Assembly (NCBI RefSeq): GCF_029784165.1
Contig: NC_073696.1
Span: forward strand, 41,371,858 to 41,435,857
Length of the DNA stretch: 64,000 nucleotides
From: Wyeomyia smithii
Lineage: Eukaryota > Arthropoda > Insecta > Diptera > Culicidae
Reading direction: 5' to 3'
Part shown: positions 22,539-32,495 of the stretch, in pieces
Layout of the letters: every line of letters begins with the position of its first letter
Position numbering within the stretch: the stretch's first letter is position 1
The notes under the pieces: generated by a model
What the model was told of the DNA's origin: nothing
Databases searched by the model: none
What the model saw: the letters and a program-made list of their open reading frames with translations, nothing else
Made by a program: the position numbers and the translations under genes

Positions 22539-23747
22539 CTTATAATTTATCATTGAAATATCACTTTCAAAGCCTATTTTCGAGAGATGCGTTAGCTAAA
22601 GTTTAACAACATTGCTGTCAATATTGTCAAACACAATGTCTCGCAAATATTTGCGGGAGATCAAACACCTAAACCTATCATTAAATAATCAAATAGGATA
22701 CTATTTTCTGTTCCTCCCTACCTGTCAATCATTCACTAGCGTCCAACTAGTTTTTTGCCAGCAGTACCCGACATCATAATTCATTGCCGTGTACATCTAT
22801 TACCGGATCTATATTTCGATAGCATTATTCCGGTTCACTTGCTCGAAGCGCCCCAGAACATGACCGACTGGCATCAAAAAGTTAAACACTCGAGATAGTG
22901 GCAAGTAGCATAATCAGGCTGATAACAGGTCCCGAAGGTAGGTTCAGTGGTGCAGTGCTGATGCGATAGAGAGATACACGAACGTAAACTACCGTCCAAC
23001 GTGTAACGGTTGGTCACCCAGCAGGAACAAGTCAGCCGAAGGCATAAACGGTAGCCGTGTTGCTTGTCCATCAACTCCACGCGCGGTGCAGGTCTCGCAA
23101 CACGGGGCTCTGATTGATGTGGATCAAATAACATCAATCTCTCATTAACAATGCGTATAAGCGGTAATTTTCTATTAAATCATGTACGAAGTACGGACAG
23201 AAAAAGGAACCTCAGGTAGAGTCTGGGCTGGAGTGTATTAATTCAAACTGTTGATCAAGTCGTGAAAGGTGAAACAACAGTATTTGAAACCGAACGCGCA
23301 ACTACGAGTTATGGAGCGTACGGGTAGGCCGTGCGAGCGTCGATTAGCACACGCATAGACACCCAGATGACTTCGCGGAACGCCTTCTCATTTGCATACA
23401 TTTCCCTGTCATTTACGGGCAAGACTAACGACCGACGATGTATGCGAACCTTACCGCAGCCTAACATCGGCACACCGGCGGTGTTGTGTTGCGTCGTCGT
23501 CACCGTCATCGTCCTCGAGTGCCACAGATGAATTACAAAACGTAATTATTCAATTTTCTGGCGACAAACTTTCACAACTTTTTTCTTTGCATTCTGTTAC
23601 GGCCGTATGGAGACTGATGAGGCTGATAGACTGAGCTTTGCAGTTCGCGCAAGCTGACGGGATGAAGATACGAACCGCTGAGCAAGGTTGCTAGAGAATG
23701 AGAAAAGAAGTCTTCGAATCTTTTTCTATTTAAAATTAAGGCTTAAC
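22539..23747. other. Unassigned stretch, CpG-richer toward 23300-23520
   Basis: No gene assigned. A small perfect hairpin (CTCGCAAATATTTGCGGGAG) lies near 22640. Short open frames overlap on both strands around 23309-23634 in more G+C-rich DNA but show no domain. Confidence 0.35.
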
Positions 23748-23762
23748 TGAGACAGAAAGGTT

Positions 23763-24112
23763 TTTTTTTATTCTCGCTTATTATCCGTCGGTCTAGTTCC
23801 ACCACTGTTGTGGCCAATCACCGACGCCCAGGGAGGCGACTCCACACCCAGGACCCTAACTCACGACCCGTTTATTAACGGACCGGCGCCAACGGCTTTA
23901 CTTCCTCATGCGATGGAAGGCGTGATCCCAGAGATTTTTCGCCTCAGAAACCTCCCGGTGTCGGCTAGGATTGAATCTAGACCAGTTGGGTTGGTTGTGA
24001 GTGGATCACGCCACCTCACAACCATCGACACCTATGTCGGCGGTGGGATTCGAACCCAGGCATCGAGCGTGGTTGGCGGAGACGTTACCAACCACACTAG
24101 GCCTCCGCTCTA
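23763..24112 (-). mobile_element. tRNA-derived SINE, family 1 (about 350 bp)
   Basis: On the minus strand the 5' part has a box A-like TAGTGTGGTTGG (24099-24088) and a perfect RNA polymerase III box B, GGTTCGAATCC (24056-24046), at tRNA-like spacing. The 3' end is an A run. A 15-base TSD with two mismatches flanks it (23748-23762 and 24113-24127, TGAGACARAAARGTT). tRNA-related SINEs such as Feilai are known in Aedes; whether this is Feilai itself I cannot say. It needs a partner LINE for mobility. Confidence 0.8.
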
Positions 24113-24127
24113 TGAGACAAAAAAGTT

Positions 24128-24505
24128 GATAATAAACTAATTCTACCGAAGCCCTCACGAGGAATAAATCATTGAACGAGCTATCAATGAAAAACCATTT
24201 TTGATAGCCATTAATTTTTGAAAAGGTCTGCAAAACATGGAACGTTCGAATTTTAGCGTTCAGCAAAAGTTTTATTTTGCTTTTTTTTTACACGAAGCAA
24301 ATATTTGCTATTTTTGGTACGGATTTCATTTTGTGCAAATAAAATTCATACCAAAAATAGCAAATATACGCTTCGTTCTAATGCTTTAGGAATTAGTATT
24401 GTTCTTATTCTTATGAAATGCTTGAAAGTTTCATAATTTTTTCTCGATTAGCTAACTCAAACGAGCCTATGGGGCAATGTTCAATGTTTTGATTTAGTGA
24501 AATTT
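24128..24505. other. Unassigned A+T-rich stretch containing a hairpin
   Basis: Apart from the hairpin at 24292-24376, nothing recognisable. Confidence 0.4.
24292..24376. repeat. 85-bp hairpin (inverted repeat)
   Basis: ACGAAGCAAATATTTGCTAT with TTTTGGTA on the left pairs with TACCAAAAATAGCAAATAT and ACGCTTCGT on the right, with small bulges and a 30-base loop. It may be a tiny MITE or an RNA-forming hairpin. No clear flanking duplication. Confidence 0.55.
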
Positions 24506-24519
24506 ATCAGAATGGTGAT

Positions 24520-24978
24520 TCTTTTTCCTATATGGACTTTCTTACTGTGACCAGAATCTGCTGTAATTCGCACGTCTGTTATCAGCAATACCGCTTTTCA
24601 GAAGTGGCATGCTTGTTATTATTGTTTTATCCGTGCTTGTATGTATTATGATTTTACGCTTCCTTTTACTTGCTATCGGCTCTACTATACCTAGCCTCCT
24701 TCCTCCTGCCAAATATCGCCAATTATTATTCCCTGGTAAAGTTACGTCGTGCGTCCTTCTGGGCAGTTTTATTGATAAGACGGACTTTATTTGTTGAGAA
24801 GAAGTCACGCAAAGGTATTATAGAATTCAGCGTAAAGGGTAAGTGGTGGGGGAGCCTGAGAATAAACCCATGCTTAAGTTCTTTTTGACATCGAATGGCC
24901 TGATTCTACTAAGATTCGGACCCACGAGCATCCGTTTGACAAAGCGGACTCTGGAACCTTGTGGGTACGCAGCCAACC
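24520..24978 (-). mobile_element. tRNA-derived SINE, family 2, copy A
   Basis: Nearly the same sequence order as 62500-62997. The minus-strand 5' end is tRNA-like, with a degenerate box B (GGTCCGAATCT) and a box A-like GGTTCCAGAGTCC. The 3' end reaches an A-rich tract at the left boundary. Flanking 14-bp duplications with one mismatch, ATCRGAATGGTGAT, lie at 24506-24519 and 24979-24992. Open frames on either strand here are incidental. Confidence 0.75.
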
Positions 24979-24992
24979 ATCGGAATGGTGAT

Positions 24993-25387
24993 AATGGCAA
25001 GGACACTATAATTGAATATTAAAATATAGTTTGTAAAACAATTTTTCGAGGGTGTCCGAGCTTTCGTTAGTACTTTGGTTCGATGAAGTGAAGCTTCGTC
25101 ATGCAGTTAGTACAGTACACGCATGAATTGACACTAGATAAAAACACATTGTAGCTGATTGCACGGAAGCCCTGTAATTAAGATATACTTTACTTGTACC
25201 CGCAATCTTGCATACCAGCCACTCATATTGACTTTCTCTTGAAAGCATTGCATTAGTATACAAGTATTGAAAGAGCATAATTATTGCAACAAGAAACCGT
25301 TAACCGTTAACCATGTTTCAACAAATAAGAGGAAACTTTTGAAACAAAAATAATTTATTGAGTAGAGCCAAACAAAAAAACAACAAC
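24993..25387. other. Unassigned stretch, probably 3' flank of the mariner-like remnant
   Basis: Contains two direct GTTAACC-type repeats near 25300. It lies directly 3', on the minus strand, of the transposase stop codon at 25388, so the right-hand part is likely the 3' UTR of that decayed transposon. Its end was not identified. Confidence 0.4.
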
Positions 25388-25448
25388 TCATTCAATGTGT
25401 CCTTCTTTAGCTCTAATGACAGCTCGGAGACGCTTAGGATAAGGCTCG
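25388..25448 (-). pseudogene. Mariner-like transposase, C-terminal fragment
   Basis: The minus strand reads YPKRLRAVIRAKEGHIE and then a stop. This is a typical C-terminus of IS630/Tc1/mariner transposases. The upstream remainder of the gene lies at 27915-28229; the two are separated by a foldback element inserted at 25454-27743. Conceptual removal of the insert brings the two fragments back into register around SVRREPYPKRL. Confidence 0.75.
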
Positions 25449-26764
25449 CAGCGCACTGTGGTCCAGAAATTAAAAAAGGTGGTCAAAAGTCATTTTATCA
25501 TAAACGGTACATTTTAGAGGAATACTGCCTTCGGAATAGTTTTAGAGTAAAAAAGGCCCTTCTTTGGACATTGACAGATCCGTGTTGATTCCTCCTATGA
25601 GAGAGATGAAAAGAATATTTTCTCTAAAAAATAAAAAATTAATATTTTTGATCGCCGTCTTTGGCAAAGTTTTCCAAAATAACATAACGAAAAACTTTGC
25701 TGAAGACACTAGGTAGCTATTTCTCAATCTTACTGAGCTATGTGATTATGTTCAATCATGTTTCAAAACGTAAGGTTTGTGCCGTTAAAGTTCATATTTT
25801 ATACCACTATGCCTCTGATATTCTCACTGAACTTTCAAAACAACATTAGACCTTTATTTTTTTATAATACAGCAGACTTTATTTCATGATAATTAGGGTT
25901 TTATCAGTTTTTCCTGCCAAAAAATTAACTTTTGACAAGTGATTCTCGATTTTCTACCGTTTCCCAACACATTCCACGGTGAAATTACCACCAATTGAAT
26001 TGTCTATGTGCTCTGCACACATGGCAGTTGATATTTCTTGCAGAAGTTTGCAAAAACTTATAAAATCATGGAACAAAACAACTTTAAAGTAAGTTCAATT
26101 ATGTCATGTTGATCAATAGCGGATCTATGTTGAAAAAAAAAAAAAAAAAAAACGTTGCAAGCTTTGCATTTTCACATTTAATGCATCTTTTGAAGTATTA
26201 TCGATGCATGTAAACACGTGGTTTTGGAAAATTCAAATTTCAGCTCAAATGTTTCCGAATAGGTGCACCGCTCATATAATTTATCTTTAGTACGCAGCAA
26301 TAATAATTAGCTATTAAAGGTATATTGAGTTTTCAAAAACCACCTATTTTCATGCATAGATAATACATCAAAGGATGCATCAAAACGTTCAAATGCAAAG
26401 CTTGCTATGATATATGCACATATTGATCAACAAGACTTTAATGAACTTACTTTAAAGTTGTTTTGTTCCATGATTTTATAAGTTCCTGCAAATTTCTGCA
26501 AGGAATTTCACCTGCCATGTATGCAGAGCACATGGTCATAGCTCAGTAAGATTGAGAAATAGCTACCTAGTGTCTTCAGCGAAGTTTTTTGTTATGTTAT
26601 TTTGGAAAACTTTGTCAAAGACGGCAATCAAAAATATTGATTTTTAGAGAAAATATTTTATTTTATCTCACTCATAGGGGGATTCATCACGGATCTGTTA
26701 ATGCCCAAAGAAGGGCCTTTTTTACTCTAAAACTTCCCCGAAGGCAGTATTGCTCTAAAACGTA

Positions 26765-27680
26765 GATTTGTTTGCACAATGGTGTGAATCTAACCGTATG
26801 ACAATCAGCATCTCAAAATGCTCTGTTATCAGCTTCAGTCGCAAAAAACAGCCTTTGGTTTATGATTACTACTTTGTAGATACGTATTTAAAACGCAGCG
26901 ATATTGTAACTGACCTTGGCGTGGTGTTGGATTCTCATTTGACGTTAAGACAACACTATATGACGATTATTAACAAGACGAACCGACAGCTGGGAATTAT
27001 TTTCAGAATTGGACGAGAATTCCAGGAACTTTGCGTGCTCTCTATTGCTCTTTAGTACGCTCTATCCTCGAAGCTAGCTGTGTAGTTTGGAATCCACACT
27101 ATGAGTTCTGGGCTAACCGTTTGGAGCGAATACAGAAATGTTTTATTCGGAAAATTTGCTGTATGCTACCATGGAGAAACCCTGACGCTCAACCGCCCTA
27201 TGAACAACTGTGTCTACTGATTGGCTTAGCACCGCTCGAACAACGTCTCAAGGTTATATTAGCAAACACCGCCCATAGAATACTATTGGGCGTTTATGAC
27301 TGCCCTACCGTTCTGTCGCTTCTTCAGTTACATTGCCCACTCCGACCACAACGAAACAATCAGCTACTACGGGTTGGATCACATCGCACCAACTGCGGAC
27401 TGCATGAGCTGATCCGGCAGATGGCTTTAGAATATAACCGACGTGATATTAGTTTAGTCTTTTAACTGTATTTGTTCACTTGTTAAGTGTCCTGTATTGT
27501 TATAAGCTAATAGTTTTATCTTGTGATTGTGTTGTACTAAGAGATACAGGGTTTTTATGCCGCTTTGAGTGAAGACATAAGTTTGCTCAAGGTGGCTTTT
27601 CCCAGTCCAAATATCAAATATCATTTAGACGTGTAGTCGGATGACGAAATTCAATAAATAATAATAAATAATAATAATAA
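26765..27680 (+). mobile_element. 5'-truncated non-LTR retrotransposon with (TAA)n tail
   Basis: It carries the C-terminal third of a reverse transcriptase, then a 3' UTR ending in AATAAATAATAATAATAA-type repeats. TAAAAYGTA is duplicated at 26756-26764 and 27681-27689 (one mismatch). The insertion lies exactly where the foldback arm loses its pairing, which confirms it is an insert. A TAA-type tail differs from the poly(A) of the Juan-like copies, so this is another family. Confidence 0.75.
26768..27465 (+). pseudogene. Reverse transcriptase C-terminal fragment (non-LTR)
   Basis: Two overlapping frames (26768-27055 and 27031-27465) together give a recognisable C-terminal RT/thumb sequence: SISKCSVISFSRKK, VTDLGVVLDSHLTLRQHY, then RALYCSLVRSILEASCVVW and LERIQKCFIRKIC. 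These are shared by Jockey/CR1-type RTs. A one-base shift near 27040 separates them. The catalytic palm is absent because of 5' truncation. Clade is not resolved. Confidence 0.8.
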
Positions 27681-27770
27681 TAAAATGTAACGTTTACGAG
27701 AAAATGACTTTTGACCACCTATTTTCATTTCTGGGCCACAGTGCGGCGAACCGAATGTCATTTTGATGTA

Positions 27771-27912
27771 CACTAAGGTCGCTTTTTACGCGGTTTTTTT
27801 TACGCGGATTCCTGAATTTACGCGGTTTTTTTACGCGAATTTCGGAATTTACGCAGTTTTTTCACGCGGTTTTTTACGCGGCACGTATCCCCCGCGTAAA
27901 AGCGACCTTGTG
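27771..27912. mobile_element. 142-bp TA-flanked MITE (CACTAAGGTCGCTTTTTACG ends)
   Basis: The left end CACTAAGGTCGCTTTTTACG matches the reverse complement of the right end CGTAAAAGCGACCTTGTG except for small changes. TA flanks both sides (27769-27770 and 27913-27914). TTTACGCGG/TTTACGCGA motifs repeat about every 15 to 25 bases inside. The TA duplication and repeated subterminal motif suggest a pogo/mariner-type transposase mobilises it. It lies within the mariner-like transposase remnant. Confidence 0.8.
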
Positions 27913-27914
27913 TA

Positions 27915-28229
27915 TTTACTTCCAGCAAATCGAGCAGAACTTCTTCAACTCCTCCAAACTTGTATGCTTTTGAGACCTTTGCTTCTAACATCCCCCAAAT
28001 CGAGAAGTCCATCACGTTGAGATCTAGCGAGTTTAGAGGCCACTCATCTCTGGTGATGACAGAGGAAATGTTGGACTTGCACCAGCCTGGAATTTGTGTG
28101 AGCTGGGGCACCGTCTTACATGATGGTCCAGTTTTGATTGTTATCCGTTTTCTGGACCCAACAAATATCAACCCGCAAATCGACTTTGCGTTTTTGGTGC
28201 AATAATAATGGCGCACCCTGTGAGGGGTA
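27915..28229 (-). pseudogene. Mariner-like transposase, catalytic-domain fragment
   Basis: Minus-strand reading gives DGAPAHT, preceded by a stop where the family normally has Gln. After a frameshift come EWPLNSLDLNVMDFSIWGML and EAKV. QDGAPAHT and WPPNSPDLNPMDFSIW-type strings are hallmarks of IS630/Tc1/mariner transposases (second and third catalytic acidic motifs). Its C-terminal continuation is at 25388-25448. A small MITE (28232) breaks it on the 5' side, and I could not find the N-terminal half beyond 32780. Inactive. Confidence 0.8.
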
Positions 28230-28338
28230 TAGACCATTTTACAAGACGTTTCTGAACTCAATTCATGAATGAAATTTTGACAGAAAGCTCGGAACCGCTG
28301 ACATAACGCACGTAAAAGCAGCATCAATATCAGCAGGA

Positions 28339-28373
28339 TCAGTGCGTCTTGAACTGTCCTACAGATCAGACGT
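28339..28373 (+). promoter_or_regulatory. Internal Inr + DPE promoter of Juan-like copy 2
   Basis: TCAGTG spans the element's first bases (A+1 at 28341) and AGACGT lies at 28368-28373, precisely +28 to +33. The same arrangement in copy 1, despite substitutions between, points to selection for an initiator plus downstream promoter element. This is the known promoter type of Jockey-group retrotransposons. Confidence 0.7.
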
Positions 28374-28540
28374 TTTTTCGGTTGCTTGTGGACTGGTCTT
28401 TGACTGCCTATAGCTTCAAAGTTTGTGTTTTGTCAGTGTGTCTTTTAAAGATTACCTGAAAGTTATTTCCCATCAGTCTTTCTCAAGACTACCTACTTTT
28501 GAATTTAACATTTGTTTTAACTTTTTTCGTATCACCTGAA

Positions 28541-29851
28541 ATGGCTGGACGGAAAAAGAAACCTCGCATCGCTGCGGGGAGGAAAAGAGAGGCATCTCTT
28601 TCTGACACATCGAGTGTCTGTAGTGACAATCCTTTTGATATTTTGCCTGGTGAAATGGAAGTTATTAATAATGAAACTATACAAAATATAAAATCTTTAA
28701 AAAAGGAGAAAGTTCCACCTATTGTGGTAACTATTTCTTCTGAATTTAATATATTCAAAAAGGAACTTTCAACGTTTGTTTCTGACGTTAAAGTTACCTA
28801 TCAAATTGGCCGTAGAGGTGAATGTCGCTTATTAGCCGACTCAGTAAAGGGTCGTGATCGTCTTGTTCAGTATTTAACTGACAAGATGTACAAATTTTTT
28901 ACATATGACACCAAGAACACCAAGCCGTTCAAGGTTGTCTTGAAAGGTCTCACCAACGATCAAACCGTTGATGAGATCAATCTTACTTTAACAGAATTAC
29001 TTGGCATAGCCCCTACCCAAGTAATTCTAATGAAACAAAAATCACGAGGCGAAAACAGTCAGAGAACTGGAATTTCCCTTGTTAATTATTTAATTCATTT
29101 TAACCGCAATGAGGTTAACAACTTAAAATTTTTTGAAAAGGCACATGCTTTGTATAATGTGCGTGTAAAGTGGGAAATTTATAGGAAGTATGGCGGAGGT
29201 GAAAAGCATATCACCCAATGCCGTACTTGCCAACGTTATGGCCATGGTTCCAAATTCTGTAACATGGACCAAAAATGTCTTAATTGTGGAGACTCTTCTC
29301 ACAAAAAGGACACATGTCCTGTGAAAGAGAGTAAAAATTTTCGCTGTGCGAATTGTAACGGCAACCATATGTCAAATTTTTATCAATGCCCAGTCCGTTT
29401 AGCAATTGTTAAGGCAAGGCAAGGTAAACAAAATTCAATTTCTCAATTAAAACCAACTTCAAAACAAAATTCTCCAAGCGTACCAGTGACGCATAGTTTA
29501 CCTACTCCTTTGCATACCCGTTTAACTTATGCACAGGTTACAGGTAGTTCGAACATTATACCGCCTAGTGTTGGTAGTTCGAAAATGACCGTTAATATGG
29601 GTAAGCAAAACAGGCTAGAAAATAATTGTACACCTATCACTCCAGCTAATATTGCTGCCGAAAATATTTTTTCTAATGTCAACTGCCTGGGGCCTATTAC
29701 GGCAGGTAAACTTTCTTTTTTGCAACAGGCAATGTTCGATCTTATGAACGCCATGTTGCAGGCAAAATCAATGTTTGAAGCCATTCAAATAGGCACAAAT
29801 TTTACTATTAAAATTGTTTCTAATTTAAAATTTAGCAATGATTTTAAATAA
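28541..29851 (+). CDS. Juan-like ORF1: gag-like nucleic-acid-binding protein
   Basis: 436 residues from the MAGRKKKPRIAAGRKR start; an in-frame ATG 14 codons upstream (28499) is less likely because conservation with copy 1 begins at MAGRKK. A basic N-terminus is followed by a central domain with PFKVVLKGLTNDQ and LTELLGIAP (RRM-like region of Jockey ORF1s). Three zinc knuckles then occupy about residues 227-282: CRTCQRYGHGSKFC, CLNCGDSSHKKDTC and CANCNGNHMSNFYQC. The tail is Ser/Gln/Asn rich. The family's ORF1 binds element RNA and forms the ribonucleoprotein. The stop overlaps the ORF2 start by 14 bases, suggesting coupled or reinitiated translation. Open throughout. Confidence 0.9.
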   Translation: MAGRKKKPRIAAGRKREASLSDTSSVCSDNPFDILPGEMEVINNETIQNIKSLKKEKVPPIVVTISSEFNIFKKELSTFVSDVKVTYQIGRRGECRLLADSVKGRDRLVQYLTDKMYKFFTYDTKNTKPFKVVLKGLTNDQTVDEINLTLTELLGIAPTQVILMKQKSRGENSQRTGISLVNYLIHFNRNEVNNLKFFEKAHALYNVRVKWEIYRKYGGGEKHITQCRTCQRYGHGSKFCNMDQKCLNCGDSSHKKDTCPVKESKNFRCANCNGNHMSNFYQCPVRLAIVKARQGKQNSISQLKPTSKQNSPSVPVTHSLPTPLHTRLTYAQVTGSSNIIPPSVGSSKMTVNMGKQNRLENNCTPITPANIAAENIFSNVNCLGPITAGKLSFLQQAMFDLMNAMLQAKSMFEAIQIGTNFTIKIVSNLKFSNDFK

Positions 29852-32495
29852 AACAATTAAAATATTAAATTGGAATGCTCGCTCATTGAAGGCCAATGAG
29901 AATGAGCTTTTTAACTTTTTAACAGTAAATAATGTGCATATTGCAATTATTACTGAAACATTTTTGAAACCTAACATAAAATTAAAATATGATCCCAATT
30001 ACGTGGTTCATAGATATGATAGGATTCAGGGTTCCGGCGGTGGAGTTGCAATTGTTATTCATCGCCGAATCAAACATCGTGCTCTTCCCCATCTTGAGAC
30101 GAAAGTTATTGAAACTTTGGGAATTGAAGTTCAAACTGAACTTGGGATTTTATTTATTGCCGCAGCATATTTACCATTTCAATGCACACGCGAGCTCAAA
30201 AATTATTTTAAAGGTGATTTACAAAAACTCACCAGAAATCGTTCGAAATTTTTCATAATCGGCGATTTTAACGCTAAACATCGTTCATGGAATAATTCTC
30301 AAAGTAATTCCAATGGCAAAATTTTATTCAATGATTGTTCTTCAGGATACTATTCTATTTTGTCTCCGAATAGTCCTACATGCTTTTCTTCTGTAAGAAA
30401 CCCTTCAACAATTGATTTGGTGCTGACAGATCAAAGTCATGTATGTAGTGATTTGATCACACATGCTGACTTTGATTCTGACCATCTTCCAATAACTTTT
30501 TCTTTATCACATGAATCAGTTTTAAACCCTATGAGCTCTGTTTTTAATTATAACAAAGCTAATTGGGAAAGATACAAAAATTATATTGAGAGAAATTTCA
30601 ATAATGAGCTTGATTTGCAAAACGTGAATATTGATTCCGCTTTGGAAGCATTAAAATGTGCAATTGTTGATGCCAGGAATTATTCTGTTCCAAAGGCTCA
30701 AGTGAAATTTGATTCACCAATAATTGACGAAAATCTTCAACTTCTAATTCGTTTGAAAAATGTCCGCAGACGTCAATATCAACGTTCTCGTGACCCTGTT
30801 TTTAAAACTATTTATAAAGATTTACAGAAAGAGATTAAACATAGATTTACTCTTCTGAGAAATCGAAATTTTGAGACTAAAGTTGAAAAATTGAAACCAT
30901 ATTCAAAACCATTTTGGAAGCTGTCGAAGATTCTTAAGAAACCTTCAAAGCCTATTCCAGTTTTAAAAGATGGTGAACGTTTTCTTGTATCCAATGAACA
31001 AAAGGCTCAAAGACTTGCTCAGCAGTTTGAGAGTGTTCATAACTCAAATTTGAATTTTGTGAGTCCAATTGAAAATGAAGTCACACGTCAATTTGATTTA
31101 ATTTCTTCCCAGAATTTTTTACCTGCAGAAATAATTGAAACTAACTTGAATGAGATTAAATCAATTATTAAAAATTTCCAAAATATGAAAGCACCTGGTG
31201 ACGATGGAATCTTTAATATACTAATCAAACATCTCCCTGAGAGCACAATGGAATTTTTAGTAAAAATTTTCAATTGCTGCTTCAAAATTGCATATTTTCT
31301 CAAATTATGGAAAAATGCAAAAATTACTCCCATTTTAAAACCGGATAAGAACCCAGCTGAAGTTTCAAGTTATCGACCAATCAGTTTGCTTTCTTCAATA
31401 AGTAAACTGTTTGAGAGAATTATTCTTAACAGAATGATGTCACACATCAACGAAAATTCAATTTTTGCAAATGAACAGTTTGGATTTCGCCATGGGCATT
31501 CCACAACTCATCAATTGCTCAGAGTTACTAATATGATACGAGCTAACAAATCTGAAGGTTATTCCACTGGAGCTGCTCTTTTAGACATAGAAAAAGCATT
31601 CGACAGTGCTTGGCATAAAGGTTTGATTGCGAAATTGCAAACTTTTAATTTTCCAATTTTCCTAATCAAAATTTTAAAAAATTATCTTACTGATCGAACT
31701 CTGCAGGTTGTCTATCAGAATTCAAAATCTGATAGATTTCCTGTCAGAGCAGGTGTACCTCAAGGTTCAGTCTTGGGTCCAGTCCTGTACAACATATTCA
31801 CTTCAGATCTTCCTGATTTGCCTCCAGGATGCACAAAGTCATTGTTCTGCGATGACACAAGCATTTCCGTAAAAGGAAAAAGTCTTCGTGTCATATGCAG
31901 TCGATTGCAGAAAAGTTTAGATATTTTTTCTTCCTACTTGCAAAAGTGGAAAATCTCTCCCAATGCTTCTAAAACTCAAATGATAATTTTTCCGCATAAG
32001 CCTAGGGCTTCTTTCCTCAAGCCAAACAATAATCACGTTGTCAAGATGAATGGGGTTATTTTAAGTTGGTCCGACAAGGTTAAGTACTTGGGACTAATTT
32101 ATGATAAAAAACTTATTTTCAAAGAGCACATTGAGAGTATACAAGCCAAGTGCATCAAATATACGAGATGTTTATATCCTCTCATTAACAGGAATTCTAA
32201 ACTTTGTTTAAAGAACAAACTTTTGATTTACAAACAAATTTTTAGACCAGCAATGCTTTATGCTGTACCGATCTGGTCAAGTTGCTGTTCAACAAGGAAG
32301 AAAACGCTCCAAAGGATTCAGAATAAAATTCTGAAAATGATTTTGAAGCGTCCTCCTTGGTTTGGTACACTCGAATTACATAGACTTACTGGTGTTGAAC
32401 CATTAGAAGCTATGTCAAATAAAATTATTAACAATTTTCGACAAAAATCGTTGCAATCCTCAATTGCTACGATAAGCTCTCTTTATAGCCAATAA
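29838..32495 (+). CDS. Juan-like ORF2: AP endonuclease-reverse transcriptase
   Basis: 885 residues. The N-terminal apurinic-type endonuclease has NWNARS (11-16), E40 in ITETF, GDFN (142-145), IDLVLTD, and SDHLP with D215/H216. The reverse transcriptase has KAPGDDGIFN, SSYRPISLLSSISKLFERI, QFGFRHGHSTTHQL, palm A LLDIEKAFDSAW (D583), AGVPQGSVLGPVLYN, and the palm C catalytic motif FCDD (670-673), followed by thumb sequences. FCDD instead of the common FADD/YADD occurs in both copies here and is, as I recall, a feature of Juan elements. There is no RNase H. The enzyme nicks genomic DNA and reverse-transcribes the element RNA in place. No stop or frameshift is seen. Confidence 0.92.
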   Translation: MILNKTIKILNWNARSLKANENELFNFLTVNNVHIAIITETFLKPNIKLKYDPNYVVHRYDRIQGSGGGVAIVIHRRIKHRALPHLETKVIETLGIEVQTELGILFIAAAYLPFQCTRELKNYFKGDLQKLTRNRSKFFIIGDFNAKHRSWNNSQSNSNGKILFNDCSSGYYSILSPNSPTCFSSVRNPSTIDLVLTDQSHVCSDLITHADFDSDHLPITFSLSHESVLNPMSSVFNYNKANWERYKNYIERNFNNELDLQNVNIDSALEALKCAIVDARNYSVPKAQVKFDSPIIDENLQLLIRLKNVRRRQYQRSRDPVFKTIYKDLQKEIKHRFTLLRNRNFETKVEKLKPYSKPFWKLSKILKKPSKPIPVLKDGERFLVSNEQKAQRLAQQFESVHNSNLNFVSPIENEVTRQFDLISSQNFLPAEIIETNLNEIKSIIKNFQNMKAPGDDGIFNILIKHLPESTMEFLVKIFNCCFKIAYFLKLWKNAKITPILKPDKNPAEVSSYRPISLLSSISKLFERIILNRMMSHINENSIFANEQFGFRHGHSTTHQLLRVTNMIRANKSEGYSTGAALLDIEKAFDSAWHKGLIAKLQTFNFPIFLIKILKNYLTDRTLQVVYQNSKSDRFPVRAGVPQGSVLGPVLYNIFTSDLPDLPPGCTKSLFCDDTSISVKGKSLRVICSRLQKSLDIFSSYLQKWKISPNASKTQMIIFPHKPRASFLKPNNNHVVKMNGVILSWSDKVKYLGLIYDKKLIFKEHIESIQAKCIKYTRCLYPLINRNSKLCLKNKLLIYKQIFRPAMLYAVPIWSSCCSTRKKTLQRIQNKILKMILKRPPWFGTLELHRLTGVEPLEAMSNKIINNFRQKSLQSSIATISSLYSQ

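Larger units (their letters stand above)
25454..27743. mobile_element. CACTGTGG-ended foldback DNA transposon with a nested LINE fragment
   Basis: The left end CACTGTGGTCCAGAAATTA pairs with the right end ...TTTCTGGGCCACAGTG. The arms continue pairing inward to a centre near 26270, with an unpaired extra 250 bases in the left arm (about 25741-25990). A 916-bp non-LTR fragment interrupts the right arm at 26765-27680. The flanking 5-mers are CAGCG (25449-25453) and CGGCG (27744-27748), a 5-bp TSD with one mismatch. It shares the CAC(A/T)GTGG terminus with 4513-5675 and 54133-55995. No transposase is visible; transcribed, it would fold into long double-stranded RNA. Confidence 0.7.

Noticed and set aside
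24037..24112. Possible functional tRNA gene (box A and box B present)
   Set aside because: The tRNA-like head is continuous with a SINE body, A tail and TSD, and no cloverleaf acceptor stem is evident.
23808..24266. Open frames of 110 and 86 codons
   Set aside because: They fall within and beside the tRNA-derived SINE (23763-24112), which accounts for the sequence.
27818..28327. A 169-codon minus-strand frame as an intact gene
   Set aside because: It joins a mariner-like catalytic fragment to two MITE segments. The family motifs require a frameshift, and a stop precedes DGAPAHT.
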